Made by a program: the position numbers and the translations under genes | From: Corallococcus macrosporus DSM 14697 | Lineage (GTDB): Bacteria; Myxococcota; Myxococcia; Myxococcales; Myxococcaceae | Direction of reading: 5' to 3' | Length of the DNA stretch: 64,000 nt | Assembly (NCBI RefSeq): GCF_002305895.1 | Contig: NZ_CP022203.1 | Span: forward strand, 1,342,501 to 1,406,500 | The notes under the pieces: model-generated | What the model was told of the DNA's origin: nothing | Database searches by the model: none | What the model saw: only the letters and a program-made list of their open reading frames with translations | In this document: piece after piece, positions 11,037 to 20,283 of the stretch | How the letters are laid out: each line of letters starts with the position of its first letter | Position numbering within the stretch: the stretch's first letter is position 1

Positions 11037-12167
11037 ATGAAGAAGGTCATTCATATCGTTGGGGCGCGTCCGAACTTCATGAAGGTCGCGCCCATCTATC
11101 GCGCCATCGCCGAGCGTACCCCGTTGGAGCAAATCCTTGTCCACACGGGGCAGCACTACGACGCAAAGATGAGCGACGTGTTCTTCGCCGACCTCGGCCT
11201 GCCCGCGCCGGACGTCCATCTGGGCATCGGGTCGGGCAGCCACGCGCAGCAGACAGCGCGCATGATGGTGGAGCTGGAAAAGGTCTTCCTCGCCCACCCG
11301 CCAGCGCTGGTCTCCGTGGTGGGCGACGTGAACAGCACGGTCGCCGCGGCGTTGGTGACGTCGAAGCTGAGCATCCCCCTGGCGCACGTCGAAGCGGGCT
11401 TGCGGAGCTACTCGCCGCACCAACCGGAGGAGATCAACCGGCTCGTCACCGACCGCCTGTCGGACCTGCTGCTCACGCCCTCGCGCGACGCGGACGCCAA
11501 CCTCCTCAAGGAGGGCACCGACCCCACGCGCATCCACTTCGTGGGCAACGTGATGATCGACTCGCTCTTCGCCTCGCGAGAGAAGGCCGACAAGCTGCCC
11601 GTGCTCAAGGACCTGGGGCTCATCCCCCACGGCTACGCGGTGTGCACGCTGCACCGGCCGTCGAACGTGGATGACCCGAAGCTTCTGGGCGGCCTCCTGT
11701 CCGCGGTGGCCCACGTCGCCACGCGCCTGCCGGTCATCTTCCCGGTGCACCCGCGCACGCGGAAGGTGATTTCGGAGCAGGGGCTGGACTCGTGGTTCGC
11801 GCAGAGCCCGAACCTGCGGCCCGTGGACCCCATGGGCTACCTGGAGTTCCTGGCGCTCACGTCGAAGGCGCGCCTGGTGCTCACCGACTCCGGCGGCCTC
11901 CAGGAGGAGACGACGGCCATGGGCATCCCGTGCCTCACCCTGCGCGAGCAGACCGAGCGCCCCATCACCGTGGAGGAGGGCTCCAACGAGGTGGTGGGCA
12001 CCGACCCGGTCCGCATCCGGATGGCCGCCGACCGCGTCCTCAACGGTGAGGGCAAGCAGGGCCGCGTCCCCGAGTTCTGGGATGGCCGCGCCGCCGAGCG
12101 CATCGCGGACCTGTTCGCGAGCTTCCTGGGCGTCGAGGATGCGCCCATCCAGGCGGCCTCGGCCTGA
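11037..12167 (+). CDS. wecB: UDP-N-acetylglucosamine 2-epimerase
   Basis: 376 residues from the ATG at 11037, giving KKVIHIVGARPNFMKVAPIY. It is a GT-B-fold, non-hydrolysing epimerase converting UDP-GlcNAc to UDP-ManNAc. Signatures: VHTGQHYD near residue 40, VVGDVNSTVAAAL, HVEAGLRSYSPHQPEEINR (active-site Glu and allosteric site), VCTLHRPSNVDDP, FPVHPRTRKVI and TDSGGLQEETTAMGIP. UDP-ManNAc feeds surface polysaccharide or O-antigen synthesis, in keeping with the nearby KDO genes. No dehydrogenase (WecC) is adjacent. Confidence 0.95.
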   Translation: MKKVIHIVGARPNFMKVAPIYRAIAERTPLEQILVHTGQHYDAKMSDVFFADLGLPAPDVHLGIGSGSHAQQTARMMVELEKVFLAHPPALVSVVGDVNSTVAAALVTSKLSIPLAHVEAGLRSYSPHQPEEINRLVTDRLSDLLLTPSRDADANLLKEGTDPTRIHFVGNVMIDSLFASREKADKLPVLKDLGLIPHGYAVCTLHRPSNVDDPKLLGGLLSAVAHVATRLPVIFPVHPRTRKVISEQGLDSWFAQSPNLRPVDPMGYLEFLALTSKARLVLTDSGGLQEETTAMGIPCLTLREQTERPITVEEGSNEVVGTDPVRIRMAADRVLNGEGKQGRVPEFWDGRAAERIADLFASFLGVEDAPIQAASA

Positions 12168-12169
12168 CG

Positions 12170-12220
12170 GGACAGGGCGGGTGGGGGCCCCCGGCGCCGC
12201 GTGGGCCCGCCCGCCTGTCC
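12170..12220 (+). terminator. GC-rich hairpin after wecB
   Basis: Arms 12170-12185 and 12206-12220 pair over about 15 positions with one bulge and one G-U, starting 3 bases after the wecB stop. No clear U-run follows. Confidence 0.5.
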
Positions 12221-12270
12221 GTCCTTCGCCTGTGTGGCAGGGCCCGCCGTGGTAGAGCGCTGGCAGGCCC

Positions 12271-13263
12271 ATGCACCGCACGCCGCAGGAAGAAGCCCCC
12301 GAGGGCTACGTCGACATCCACTACGTCGTCGAGCCGAACTACGCCGGCTGGCGGCTGGATGCGTACCTGGAGCAGAAGCTCCGCCGGATGACGCGCGAGC
12401 GGCTCCAGGGCGTCATCCTCCGCGGCGTCATCTGTGATGAAAAGCGCCTGAAGCCCTCCACGCCGGTGTACCCGGGGCTGGCCTTCCGCCTGCGCCGCCG
12501 CGCCAGCGAGGAGCCGGAGACGCCCACGGAGCTGCCCGTGGTGTTCCAGGACGACTGGCTGCTGGTGTTGGACAAGCCCGCGGGCCTGCCCATCCACCCC
12601 ACGGCGCGCTACCACAAGGGCACCCTGGTCACCTTGCTGCGAGAGCGCTTCGGTGAGCGCTTCGCCGAGCCCGCGCACCGGCTGGACCGGGAGACCAGCG
12701 GCCTGGTCGTCTGCGGCCGCACCACGGAGTCCTGCCGGGTGCTGGGGCGGCTGTTCGTCTCGCGCGAGGTCCACAAGGAGTACCTGGCGCTCTGCGAGGG
12801 GCACCCGCCCGAGGATACGTTCACCGTGGAGGCGCCCATCGCGGAGGGCACCGAGCTCATCCGCATCGCCGTGCGAATCGACCCGGTGGAGGGCAAGGAG
12901 AGCCGCACGCGCTTCCAGGTGCTCCAGCGCTTCACGCGCGACGGCGCGCCCTTCGCGCTGCTGCGCTGCTTCCCCGAAACGGGCCGTCAGCACCAGATTC
13001 GCATCCACCTGCACCACGCGGGCTTCCCGCTGGTGGGGGACAAGATGTACGGGCCGGACCCCGGCTACTTCGACCGCTTCAGCAAGCGCACGCTGGAGCC
13101 GGAGGCGTGGCTCCGGCTTCGCCTGCCGCGTCAGGCGTTACACGCGGCGCGCATCGCCTTTCCGCACCCGGGCTCGGGGGAAGCGGTGGTGTTCGAGGCG
13201 CCCCTTCCCGCGGACCTGACGGACTTCATCGAAGGCCGGCCCGTGGCCCTGCCAGCCCCCTGA
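12271..13263 (+). CDS. RluA-family pseudouridine synthase
   Basis: 330 residues. An N-terminal S4-like RNA-binding segment (~residues 20-75: GWRLDAYLEQKLRRMTRERL) precedes the catalytic domain with the RluA signature HRLDRETSGLVV, whose Asp is the nucleophile. VLDKPAGLPIHP, RQHQIRIHLHHAGFPLVGD and the terminal LHAARIAFPHP also match the family. It converts specific uridines in rRNA or tRNA to pseudouridine; which site cannot be inferred. Start ATG 12271 has no near-perfect ribosome site, but the conserved part begins soon after it. Confidence 0.92.
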   Translation: MHRTPQEEAPEGYVDIHYVVEPNYAGWRLDAYLEQKLRRMTRERLQGVILRGVICDEKRLKPSTPVYPGLAFRLRRRASEEPETPTELPVVFQDDWLLVLDKPAGLPIHPTARYHKGTLVTLLRERFGERFAEPAHRLDRETSGLVVCGRTTESCRVLGRLFVSREVHKEYLALCEGHPPEDTFTVEAPIAEGTELIRIAVRIDPVEGKESRTRFQVLQRFTRDGAPFALLRCFPETGRQHQIRIHLHHAGFPLVGDKMYGPDPGYFDRFSKRTLEPEAWLRLRLPRQALHAARIAFPHPGSGEAVVFEAPLPADLTDFIEGRPVALPAP

Positions 13264-13270
13264 AACGCGA

Positions 13271-13305
13271 AGGCCCCCGGCCCGGATGAAGCGGGCAGGG
13301 GGCCT
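13271..13305. terminator. Bidirectional hairpin between convergent genes
   Basis: AGGCCCCC (13271-13278) pairs perfectly with GGGGGCCT (13298-13305); an inner GGCCCG/CGGGC can extend it. It lies between the pseudouridine synthase stop and the purF stop. Confidence 0.6.
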
Positions 13306-13330
13306 GGGGCGTGAGAAGCCGCCGGCGGTG

Positions 13331-14719
13331 TCAGGCGGTGAGCTTGCTGGGCTCGGCGCGCTCCGCTCCGAATTCGCCGACCAAGTACTTGCCGGAGAAG
13401 CAGGCGGTGCAGAAGCTGCCGCGCTCCGGGTCGCCCACGGCGCGGCCCAGGCCTTCCTGGGAGATGTAGCCCAGCGAGTCCGCCGTCACGTACGTGGCGA
13501 TCTCCTCCAGGCTGTGCGTCGCGGCGATGAGCTCCTGGCGGCTCGGCGTGTCGATGCCGTAGTAGCAGGGCCACTTCGTGGGCGGCGAGGAGATGCGCAG
13601 GTGCACCTCCAACGCGCCCGCCGCCTTGATCATCTTCACGATTTTGCGGCTGGTGGTGCCACGGACGATGGAGTCGTCCACCACCACCACGCGCTTGCCC
13701 TTGAGCACCTGCCGCACGGCCGACAGCTTCAGCTTCACGCCGAAGTGGCGGATGGACTGCTGCGGCTCGATGAAGGTGCGGCCCACGTAGTGGCTGCGGA
13801 TGAGGCCCACGTCGTAGGGGATGCCGCTGGCCTGCGCGAAGCCGATGGCCGCCGGCACGCCCGAGTCCGGCACCGCGATGACCAGGTCCGCGTCGGGCGC
13901 GGGCTGCTCCTTCGCGAGCTGGCGGCCCAGCTCCTTGCGCACCTCGTAGACATTGCTGCCGAACAGCGTGGAGTCCGGCCGGGCGAAGTACACGTGCTCG
14001 AAGATGCAGCGCGCCTGCCGCGGGGGCTCCGCGAAGGGCTTGCTGGTGCGCATCAGCCCGTTCTCGATGACGAGCAGCTCGCCCGCCTCCAGCTCGCGGA
14101 CGATTTCCGCCTCGATGAGGTCCAGCGCGGTGGACTCGCTGGCCAGCACGTAGGCACCTTCCTTCATCCGCCCCAGCACCAGCGGCCGGATGCCGTGCGG
14201 GTCCCTCACCGCGACGAGCTTGTCCTCCGTGAGCACCAGCAGGCTGTAGGCGCCCGTCACCTTGCGCAGCGCCTCCACGATTTTCTGCTCGAAGGTCGGC
14301 TGCCTGGAGCGCGCCAGCAGGTGCAGGATGACCTCCGTGTCCGCGTCGGACTGGAAGATGGCGCCGTCGGCCTCGAGCTGCTGCTTCAGCTCGGCCGCGT
14401 TCACCAGGTTGCCGTTGTGCGCGATGGCGCACTGCCCGCCCGCGTACTGCACGAAGAGCGGCTGGGCGTTCTTCAGCGCGCTGCCACCCGCGGTGGAGTA
14501 GCGCACGTGCCCGATGGCCGCCTGCCCAGGCAGGCCGGCGAGCACCGGAGCGTCGAAGATGTCGGCGACGAGTCCCATCTGCCGGTGCGCACGCAGCGCC
14601 AGCCCGTCAGAGGCGACAATGCCCGCGGACTCCTGCCCCCGGTGCTGGAGGGCGTGCAGTCCCAGGTACGTCAGGTTGGAGGCCTCGGCGTGCCCCACGA
14701 TTCCGAAGATGCCGCACAT
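13331..14719 (-). CDS. purF: Amidophosphoribosyltransferase
   Basis: 462 residues from the ATG at 14719 so that Cys2 (MCGIFGIVG) becomes the N-terminal nucleophile of the glutaminase domain; the frame is open further upstream. The phosphoribosyltransferase domain has [17 protein letters not shown] (PRPP loop). Cysteines in [17 protein letters not shown] and FCTACF match the four ligands of the [4Fe-4S] cluster known in the Bacillus-type enzyme, but no propeptide precedes Cys2. It makes 5-phosphoribosylamine, the first step of purine synthesis. AAAGGAG lies upstream of the start at a rather long spacing (about 15 bases). No purine riboswitch was seen. Confidence 0.96.
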   Translation of the reverse strand: MCGIFGIVGHAEASNLTYLGLHALQHRGQESAGIVASDGLALRAHRQMGLVADIFDAPVLAGLPGQAAIGHVRYSTAGGSALKNAQPLFVQYAGGQCAIAHNGNLVNAAELKQQLEADGAIFQSDADTEVILHLLARSRQPTFEQKIVEALRKVTGAYSLLVLTEDKLVAVRDPHGIRPLVLGRMKEGAYVLASESTALDLIEAEIVRELEAGELLVIENGLMRTSKPFAEPPRQARCIFEHVYFARPDSTLFGSNVYEVRKELGRQLAKEQPAPDADLVIAVPDSGVPAAIGFAQASGIPYDVGLIRSHYVGRTFIEPQQSIRHFGVKLKLSAVRQVLKGKRVVVVDDSIVRGTTSRKIVKMIKAAGALEVHLRISSPPTKWPCYYGIDTPSRQELIAATHSLEEIATYVTADSLGYISQEGLGRAVGDPERGSFCTACFSGKYLVGEFGAERAEPSKLTA

Positions 14720-14863
14720 GGCGCGCTGCCTTACTCCTTTCGAGCGGTGAGCGGAACAGGAACGCATGCCCCTCTGGTGGGTATTCCACCCGTCGCCAGA
14801 GTCGTTTCATGTGGGCAGTCAGGCGTCCCAAAGTCCAGCCCCTGCGGTTAGTCTGGCTCGCGC

Positions 14864-16174
14864 ATGGCTTCCTCGCGACTGGCCCGCTGGCGTTCCCTGT
14901 TTCCCCTGGTGTTGCTCACCGTGGGCACCGCGTATGCGCTGGCCTCCTGGAACTGGTGTGGGAGCTGGGCGGAGCGCGCGCCCGTGCTTGTGTCACAGGT
15001 GCATGGCGAAGGGCCGCTGCGCGCGGGTGCGGCGAAGGTGGCGCTCGCGCCGCCCTTCCCCGTGGTGGTGGCCGGGTACAACCCGCCACGGCCTGATGCG
15101 ACTGAGGCCGACGTGCCGCTCCATGCGCGCGCGGTGGTGCTGGAGGCGGGGGGCACACGGGTGGGGCTGGTGTCGTTGGACCTGCTCCTCGTTCCAGACG
15201 TGCTGGCCGCGCGGGTGCGGGAGCGGGCGCGGGCCTCGGGGCTGGAGGACGTGCTCGTGCTGGCCACGCACACGCACTCGTCGCTGGGGGGCTATGACTC
15301 GCGGCTGGTGGCGCAGTTGTCCGGCACCGGGCGCTACCGCGAGGACGTGGTGGACGTCATCACCGTCGCGGCCGGTGACGCGCTGGCCCAGGCGGCCGCG
15401 TCCCTGGTGCCGGTGTCGCTGGAGGTCGGCGAGGCGCGCAACCAGGACTTCGTCATCTCGCGCAGCGGTGGCGCGAAGCCGGAGGGCGTCCTGACGCGCG
15501 CGGTGTTGCGCGGGGCGGAGGGCCCGGTGGCGGAGCTGCTGCTCTACGCCGCGCACCCGGCGATGGTTCCGCGTCGTCGCGCCTACCTGGACCCGGACTA
15601 CCCAGGACGGCTCAGCGCGCTGCGCGAGGACGCGGGCAGCGGCGTGACGCTGCTCTTGCAGGGCGCGGGGGGCAACGTGTCGGTGGCGTATTCGGAAGGG
15701 AAGGCGATGGAGCGCGTGTCCGGCTTCGCGCGGGCCCTGTCGGAGCTGGCCAGCGACGCGTCGGTGTCCCCGGTCGGCGAGACGGTGCGGCTGTCCCTGG
15801 CGCGCGCGGACGCGGCGATGCCCCGGCCGGACGCGTCGCGCCTGGTGCCGGCGCTGACGCGGGCGGCGGGGGACAACCTGCTGTGCGAGTCCGCGCCGCG
15901 CCTGGCGGAGGTGGGCGCGCTGGCGCTGGGGCCGCTGAAGCTGGTGGCGGTGCCCGGGGAGCCCAGCGTGGCCGCGGGCGCGGAGCTGCTGCGCCGGACG
16001 GGGGCCACGGGCGTGCTGGGCCTGGCGGATGGTTACGTGGGCTACGTGGAGACGGCGGCCAACGTGGAGGGAGGCCTGGGCGAGTCCCGGCGCCAGTACT
16101 TCGGGCCCGCGCTGCTGGAGCGGCTGAGCGTGGCGGCGGAGTTCGTGGCCGGGGCGGCGGGCTTCACGCCCTGA
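14864..16174 (+). CDS. Short neutral ceramidase-like membrane or secreted protein
   Basis: 436 residues. A hydrophobic N-terminal segment (LFPLVLLTVGTAYALA, ~12-27) is a signal anchor or signal peptide. The body resembles the N-terminal domain of neutral/alkaline ceramidases: RAGAAKVALAPPFPVVVAGY, then GLVSLDLLLVPDV and ATHTHSSLGGYD, where the paired His are candidate zinc ligands, and later GAGGNVSVAYS. True ceramidases are longer (about 650+ residues) and have a C-terminal domain not found here. Myxobacteria make sphingolipids and ceramide ethers, so a lipid-amidase role is conceivable but unproved. Divergent from purF. Confidence 0.7.
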   Translation: MASSRLARWRSLFPLVLLTVGTAYALASWNWCGSWAERAPVLVSQVHGEGPLRAGAAKVALAPPFPVVVAGYNPPRPDATEADVPLHARAVVLEAGGTRVGLVSLDLLLVPDVLAARVRERARASGLEDVLVLATHTHSSLGGYDSRLVAQLSGTGRYREDVVDVITVAAGDALAQAAASLVPVSLEVGEARNQDFVISRSGGAKPEGVLTRAVLRGAEGPVAELLLYAAHPAMVPRRRAYLDPDYPGRLSALREDAGSGVTLLLQGAGGNVSVAYSEGKAMERVSGFARALSELASDASVSPVGETVRLSLARADAAMPRPDASRLVPALTRAAGDNLLCESAPRLAEVGALALGPLKLVAVPGEPSVAAGAELLRRTGATGVLGLADGYVGYVETAANVEGGLGESRRQYFGPALLERLSVAAEFVAGAAGFTP

Positions 16175-16228
16175 GGCCGGCCGGGCGCCGCGGGAGGACT
16201 CCCACGGCGCGTCCGGCGGCGCGGCTGA

Positions 16229-16519
16229 CTAGAACTTCTCGAACTTGGAGTCCTTCTTGCGCTTCTTGAAGAAGAGCGCGGTGCGGCCCAGGAGCTGCGC
16301 GAGCTCCGCCTGGGTGCCCTCGGCGATGCGCGCCGCGGCCTCCTGGCGCGTCTCCGGGCCCTCGTTGATCTTCACCTTGATGAGCTCGTGGTCCTGCAGC
16401 GCCTGTTCGACGGCGGCGATGACACCCTCGGTGACGCCGGCCTGACCGACGATGACCACCGGCTCCAGGTGGTGTCCTAGCGCGCGCAGGTGGCGGCGTT
16501 GCTTCCCAGTGAGCGGCAC
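16229..16519 (-). CDS. yhbY: YhbY-family (CRM domain) RNA-binding protein
   Basis: 96 residues, standard length. LTGKQRRHLRALGHHLEPVV, then VGQAGVTEGVIAAVEQAL, the loop HELIKVKINEG and LLGRTALFFKKRKK are the YhbY/CRM pattern, including the GxxG-like loop. The family binds pre-50S ribosomal particles. It lies 41 bases downstream of the J-domain/TPR gene on the same strand. Confidence 0.93.
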   Translation of the reverse strand: MPLTGKQRRHLRALGHHLEPVVIVGQAGVTEGVIAAVEQALQDHELIKVKINEGPETRQEAAARIAEGTQAELAQLLGRTALFFKKRKKDSKFEKF

Positions 16520-16560
16520 GTTGCTTCTCTCCTTCAGTGTTTCGGGTAGGGGGGCGCACC

Positions 16561-17202
16561 CTACTTCTTCTGCGACGCCATGCGGATCTCCCGCTGCGCG
16601 TCGATGTGGTCCGGCTGAAGCTCCACGGTGCGCTTGAAGTGCTTGAGCGAGCCCGGCGCGTCACCACTCAACTTGGCGATGACGCCCAGGAAGTAGTGCG
16701 CGGGGGCGCAGCGCTCGTTGCGTTTGATGGCGTTCTGGATTTCGCGGAACGCCTCGGGCTGGGCGGCCTTCTTGTCCGCCGCCGTGAAGAAGCGCGCGTA
16801 GCCTCGCCACGCGTAGAACTCCGCTTCCTCCGGGTTCAGCTTGATGGCCTCGTCCAGCATCTTCACGGCGTCCGCGAACTTGCGCGCCTTCACCAGGATG
16901 CAGGACTTCTGGAACAGCTCCTCCGCCATGAGGATGCCGTTGACGTCCACCCCGTCTCCGTCGCCGCCGCTCTTGAGCTCCTCGATGTAGCTGGCGCGGC
17001 TGTTGTCGTCGGAGAGGGTGCGGTAGGCGTCGCCGATATACGCGAAGACCTCCGCCTTCAGCTTCTCCAGCTCCGGCGGCGCTCCCGGCGGGAGCGTGTC
17101 CGGGTGGTACAGCTTGGCCAGGCGGAAGTAGGCAATCTTCACCGCGCTGGAGTTCGTCTGCTCCGTCAGCCCGAGCCGCTGGAAGTGGTTCTGCTGCTTC
17201 AT
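16561..17202 (-). CDS. J-domain/TPR protein; probably the 3' part of a longer split gene
   Basis: 213 residues if read from the ATG at 17202. Residues 1-75 are a J domain with HPD at 33-35 ([10 protein letters not shown]); residues ~90-210 have TPR-like helices ([36 protein letters not shown]). J domains recruit and stimulate DnaK. The same frame stays open upstream of this ATG with a normal-looking linker (for example [20 protein letters not shown]) and high GC at third positions. It would join the 679-residue gene upstream if one C were added to the C6 run at 17338-17343. The ATGA overlap with that gene's stop may therefore be accidental. Confidence 0.8.
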   Translation of the reverse strand: MKQQNHFQRLGLTEQTNSSAVKIAYFRLAKLYHPDTLPPGAPPELEKLKAEVFAYIGDAYRTLSDDNSRASYIEELKSGGDGDGVDVNGILMAEELFQKSCILVKARKFADAVKMLDEAIKLNPEEAEFYAWRGYARFFTAADKKAAQPEAFREIQNAIKRNERCAPAHYFLGVIAKLSGDAPGSLKHFKRTVELQPDHIDAQREIRMASQKK

Positions 17203-19238
17203 CGCCGCCGTGAGCTGGCGCAGGGCGGGAATCTCGTCCGTGCCCGGCGCATTCGCGGGCGTCGCGGCGGCGGGGGCGGCTGTGCGCTGCGCGGACAGGG
17301 ACGGCGGCGGACGAGGCTGGGCGCCGGGCCCGGCGACGGGGGGCGCGCGGCGGGGGCGCCCGGGGCGGCGGGGCGCGCGGCACCAGGGCCCGCTGTCGGA
17401 GCGGTGCCTGCGGGCGGATGTCCGCCCGTGACGTTGGGCGCGGCACCGGGCGCCGCGCCGACGACGGGGCGCTGGGGCGCCGTTCCAGCGGCTGGCGCCA
17501 CGCCGGAGGGCTGTGCTCCGCCCGCGACGTTGGGAGCGGCGCCAGCGACGGGGCGCTGGGGTACGGCGCCGGGGGCTGGCGCCGCGCCGGTGGCTCGTGG
17601 TCCGCCCGCGACGTTGGCACCGGCACCGTGCGCCGCGCCGACGGGACGCTGCGCAGCCGCGGCGGGCGCACCTGCGGCTTGCTGCGGACCCACGGGGGCT
17701 CGTGGGTCCGCGCCCTGGGCCGCTACTCCCGGGCCCACGGGCCGCTGCGCGCCAGCGCCCGCCTGTGGGGGCTCCGCGGGCGGCGGGGTTCCCGGCGCCG
17801 TCCTGGCCTGCCCGGCGAACGACACCCCATCCAACTCCTTGAGCAGGAAGGCCAGTCGCAGCAGATGGTCCGCGTCCTGCGCGAAGTCCGTCAGGAGCTG
17901 CGCCACGGAGCGCACGCCATCGATGACGGTGTGCGCTCGGACTTCGTGCGGCGTGAGGCGCAGCTCGCTCGCGGCCACGACGCCACCGGACTTCATGATG
18001 GGGAGCTGGAGCACCGGCCCCAAGCGTCGCTTGAGGTCCGTGGAGGGAATCCGGCGCACCGTGTCGCTCAGCACCGCCCAGCGGTGGCCCAGCGGCATCG
18101 CCTTGTGGGAGGGCAGGTCCTTCAGCTCGAAGGTGAAGGTGCCGGTCTCCGCCCGCAGTCCCCGGGAGAGGATGCCCCCCGCCCGCTGCGCCAGGATGGT
18201 GAAGGCCGTGGCCGGCTGGAGGAGCCCAAGACCGAAGAGCGCGGTGAGCAGGTCGCCGCCAAAGCGCTCCAGCGCGGGCTCGGCCTGCTGCAACTGCTCG
18301 GGCGTGAGCAGCCGGGCCGCGACCAGCGACGGTCCGAGCGCCTCCTCGGGGTGGGACGAGTCGACGAACTCGGGATTGCCCTTGCGGAAGTGAATCTGGA
18401 TGACTCGGTCCGGCAGCGTCAGCGACAGCAGGCCCGTCTGCTCACGCGCGGCGATGCGGCCGTAGAGGCGGATGGGCGAGGTCTGCTCGAGCTGCCCCCG
18501 GGCCGGAATCTCCGGGGCGGCGTCATCCCCTTCCACCGCGGGCACCGCCACGGGCGCCGGAGGCTCGCTGGGAGGCCGTGCCGCTCCCGCCGCGGGAGGC
18601 GGTTGCGCCGCGCCAGGGGGCCGGGCCTGCTGGGCGGGCGCCACGGGACGCCGGGCGGGGTCCACGCTGGTCCGAGCCCCAGGGCCCGCCATGGGCGTGC
18701 CACCAGGACCGGCGATGGGCGCGGCACCAGGCCCCGCCACGGGCCGGACACCAGGACCGGCGATGGGCGCGGCACCAGGCCCCGCCGCGGGCCGGACGCC
18801 AGGACCGGCGATGGGCGCGGCACCAGGCCCCGCCACGGGCCGGACGCCAGGACCGGCGATGGGCGCGGCACCAGGCCCCGCCACGGGCCGGACGCCAGGA
18901 CCGGCGATGGGCGCGGCGCCGGGGCCCGCCCTGGGAGCCGCGCCTGGGCCCGCGGCCGGAACACCGCCCGGACCCGCCATGCCGGGCGCGCCCTGTGCGG
19001 CCTGCTCCGCCGCGGAGACGGCCGGCGCGCCCGGGCCCCACAGCTCGCGGGGGACGACCTCCCGCGCCTCGGGGAAGCGCCAGGGAAAGGCGAAGTTGAG
19101 CCCGTCCTCGGACATCTGGAGCCGGCCCTGGATGGAGCCGCTTTCGATGAGCAGTTCAATGGTCGGCAGGGTGAGGGGCCCCCACATGGTGCCCCTGTCG
19201 TTGCGGACCCAGTACTGCCGGACCTCACCCTCCGCCAT
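17199..19238 (-). CDS. GYF-like/DUF4388 protein; apparent frameshift near its 3' end
   Basis: 679 residues as read. Residues ~8-55 resemble a bacterial GYF_2 domain ([17 protein letters not shown] ... [12 protein letters not shown]). Residues ~99-179 are a 16-residue Ala/Pro/Gly repeat. Residues ~245-475 carry DUF4388, common in myxobacteria ([20 protein letters not shown], then [13 protein letters not shown]). A second Pro/Ala linker follows. The final ~45 residues become Arg-rich ([18 protein letters not shown]) as expected from the wrong frame. One missing C in the C6 run (17338-17343) would restore [12 protein letters not shown] and fuse it to the J-domain/TPR part as one protein of about 940 residues. 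Function unknown; DUF4388 proteins are often linked to gliding or signalling. Confidence 0.75.
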   Translation of the reverse strand: MAEGEVRQYWVRNDRGTMWGPLTLPTIELLIESGSIQGRLQMSEDGLNFAFPWRFPEAREVVPRELWGPGAPAVSAAEQAAQGAPGMAGPGGVPAAGPGAAPRAGPGAAPIAGPGVRPVAGPGAAPIAGPGVRPVAGPGAAPIAGPGVRPAAGPGAAPIAGPGVRPVAGPGAAPIAGPGGTPMAGPGARTSVDPARRPVAPAQQARPPGAAQPPPAAGAARPPSEPPAPVAVPAVEGDDAAPEIPARGQLEQTSPIRLYGRIAAREQTGLLSLTLPDRVIQIHFRKGNPEFVDSSHPEEALGPSLVAARLLTPEQLQQAEPALERFGGDLLTALFGLGLLQPATAFTILAQRAGGILSRGLRAETGTFTFELKDLPSHKAMPLGHRWAVLSDTVRRIPSTDLKRRLGPVLQLPIMKSGGVVAASELRLTPHEVRAHTVIDGVRSVAQLLTDFAQDADHLLRLAFLLKELDGVSFAGQARTAPGTPPPAEPPQAGAGAQRPVGPGVAAQGADPRAPVGPQQAAGAPAAAAQRPVGAAHGAGANVAGGPRATGAAPAPGAVPQRPVAGAAPNVAGGAQPSGVAPAAGTAPQRPVVGAAPGAAPNVTGGHPPAGTAPTAGPGAARPAAPGAPAARPPSPGPAPSLVRRRPCPRSAQPPPPPRRPRMRRARTRFPPCASSRRR
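18703..18942. repeat. 48-bp tandem repeat, about five copies, in coding sequence
   Basis: Copies begin at 18703, 18751, 18799, 18847 and 18895 (exact 48-base period); the last one drifts. Each encodes a 16-residue unit built from PGAAPIAG and PGVRPVAG. Near-identity of copies suggests recent expansion or slippage, and copy number is likely to vary between strains. Confidence 0.9.
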
Positions 19239-19337
19239 GCGCGGCCTTGCTCCTTCGTCCTGCGAGAAAAGCGAACCCTACCGCTGTCCTCCGTCGCATC
19301 AAAGCAGAGCGCCGGAGCGCGAGCCCCTTCCTTCGAC

Positions 19338-20150
19338 TCAGGGCGCCGCGCCATCCAGCGCCGCCAGTCCGAGCGCTGACAGACACGCCGCGTCCGCCTT
19401 CTGTTCCGCGGGCGGGTCGAAGCAGTACACCTCGCTGTCGAAGACCTTGCACAGCCCGTCCGGGGTGGACGCACAGGCCGCCTTCGAGAAGGCCGTGGTG
19501 CAATTGTACCCACACACCGGGCCCGCCTCCGTGTTCTTGCACTGCGGCGCGGGCAATTCGCGCTTCCAGGCGCACAGCGCGGCGGGGGTGGGGTCGAAGC
19601 AGGTGATGTTGCTGTTGACCTTCCGGCAGACCCCCGCCGGCGTCCTGGCGCAGCGCACGCCCTCCGGCGCGTTGACGCAGCCGTAGCCGCACGTCATCTC
19701 CACGGCGTTGGTGTGACACTCGGCGCGGGGCGTGTCCTTGCCGTACACGGCGAACACCACCGCGGGCGGGTCGAAGCACTCCACGTTGCCGCCGCGGCCC
19801 AGGCAGACGCCCGCGGGGGACTTCGCGCACTTCACCTGGCCGGGCTGGGTCGCGCAGTTGTAGCCACACGCCACCACCCCATCGATGTTCTTGCACTCCG
19901 GCTTCGGCAGCGCGTCGCCATAGGCCTTCTGCACGTAGGCCGGCGGGTCGTAGCAGACCACCTGTCCGTCCAACACCTGGCAGTGGCCCTGTGGCGTCTG
20001 CGAGCACCGCACCCGCTGTCCGTCCGACTTGCACCCATAGCCGCAGGACACCTTGCCATCAATGGCGCGGCACGTCGGCTTGGACGGGTCCTGCGGCATG
20101 GGGACCGAGCCCAGGGTGAGCGCCAGCACGGTGAGGAAGGAAGCGAGCAC
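19338..20150 (-). CDS. Secreted protein with four six-cysteine repeats
   Basis: About 270 residues from GTG 20150 (GAGG 5 bases upstream), which gives a signal peptide MLASFLTVLALTLGS; an ATG at 20186 is the alternative and would add basic residues before it. The mature part has four repeats of about 60 residues, each with six cysteines in the order C-x8-C-GY-x-C ... C-x-x-(T/S)P-x-G-x-C ... C-(F/Y)DP. The GY(G/N)C and CFDPP elements are invariant or nearly so. The even number and spacing suggest three disulfides per repeat, so export to periplasm or outside is likely. No known family recognised. Confidence 0.7.
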   Translation of the reverse strand: MLASFLTVLALTLGSVPMPQDPSKPTCRAIDGKVSCGYGCKSDGQRVRCSQTPQGHCQVLDGQVVCYDPPAYVQKAYGDALPKPECKNIDGVVACGYNCATQPGQVKCAKSPAGVCLGRGGNVECFDPPAVVFAVYGKDTPRAECHTNAVEMTCGYGCVNAPEGVRCARTPAGVCRKVNSNITCFDPTPAALCAWKRELPAPQCKNTEAGPVCGYNCTTAFSKAACASTPDGLCKVFDSEVYCFDPPAEQKADAACLSALGLAALDGAAP

Positions 20151-20283
20151 GGGGACCTCGGCGGGGGAGTGGGGTCGTCCCGGCATTGACGCCCATGGCG
20201 CGCGGTGACGCAAGAAGCGGGCGGTCATGGGCCGCGGCCCGGGCCCGTGGTACCCAGGCGCCGCCCGCGAGGAGGTTCACCCG

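Noticed and set aside
14720-14863. Purine riboswitch before purF
   Set aside because: No conserved aptamer core found; only a ribosome site.
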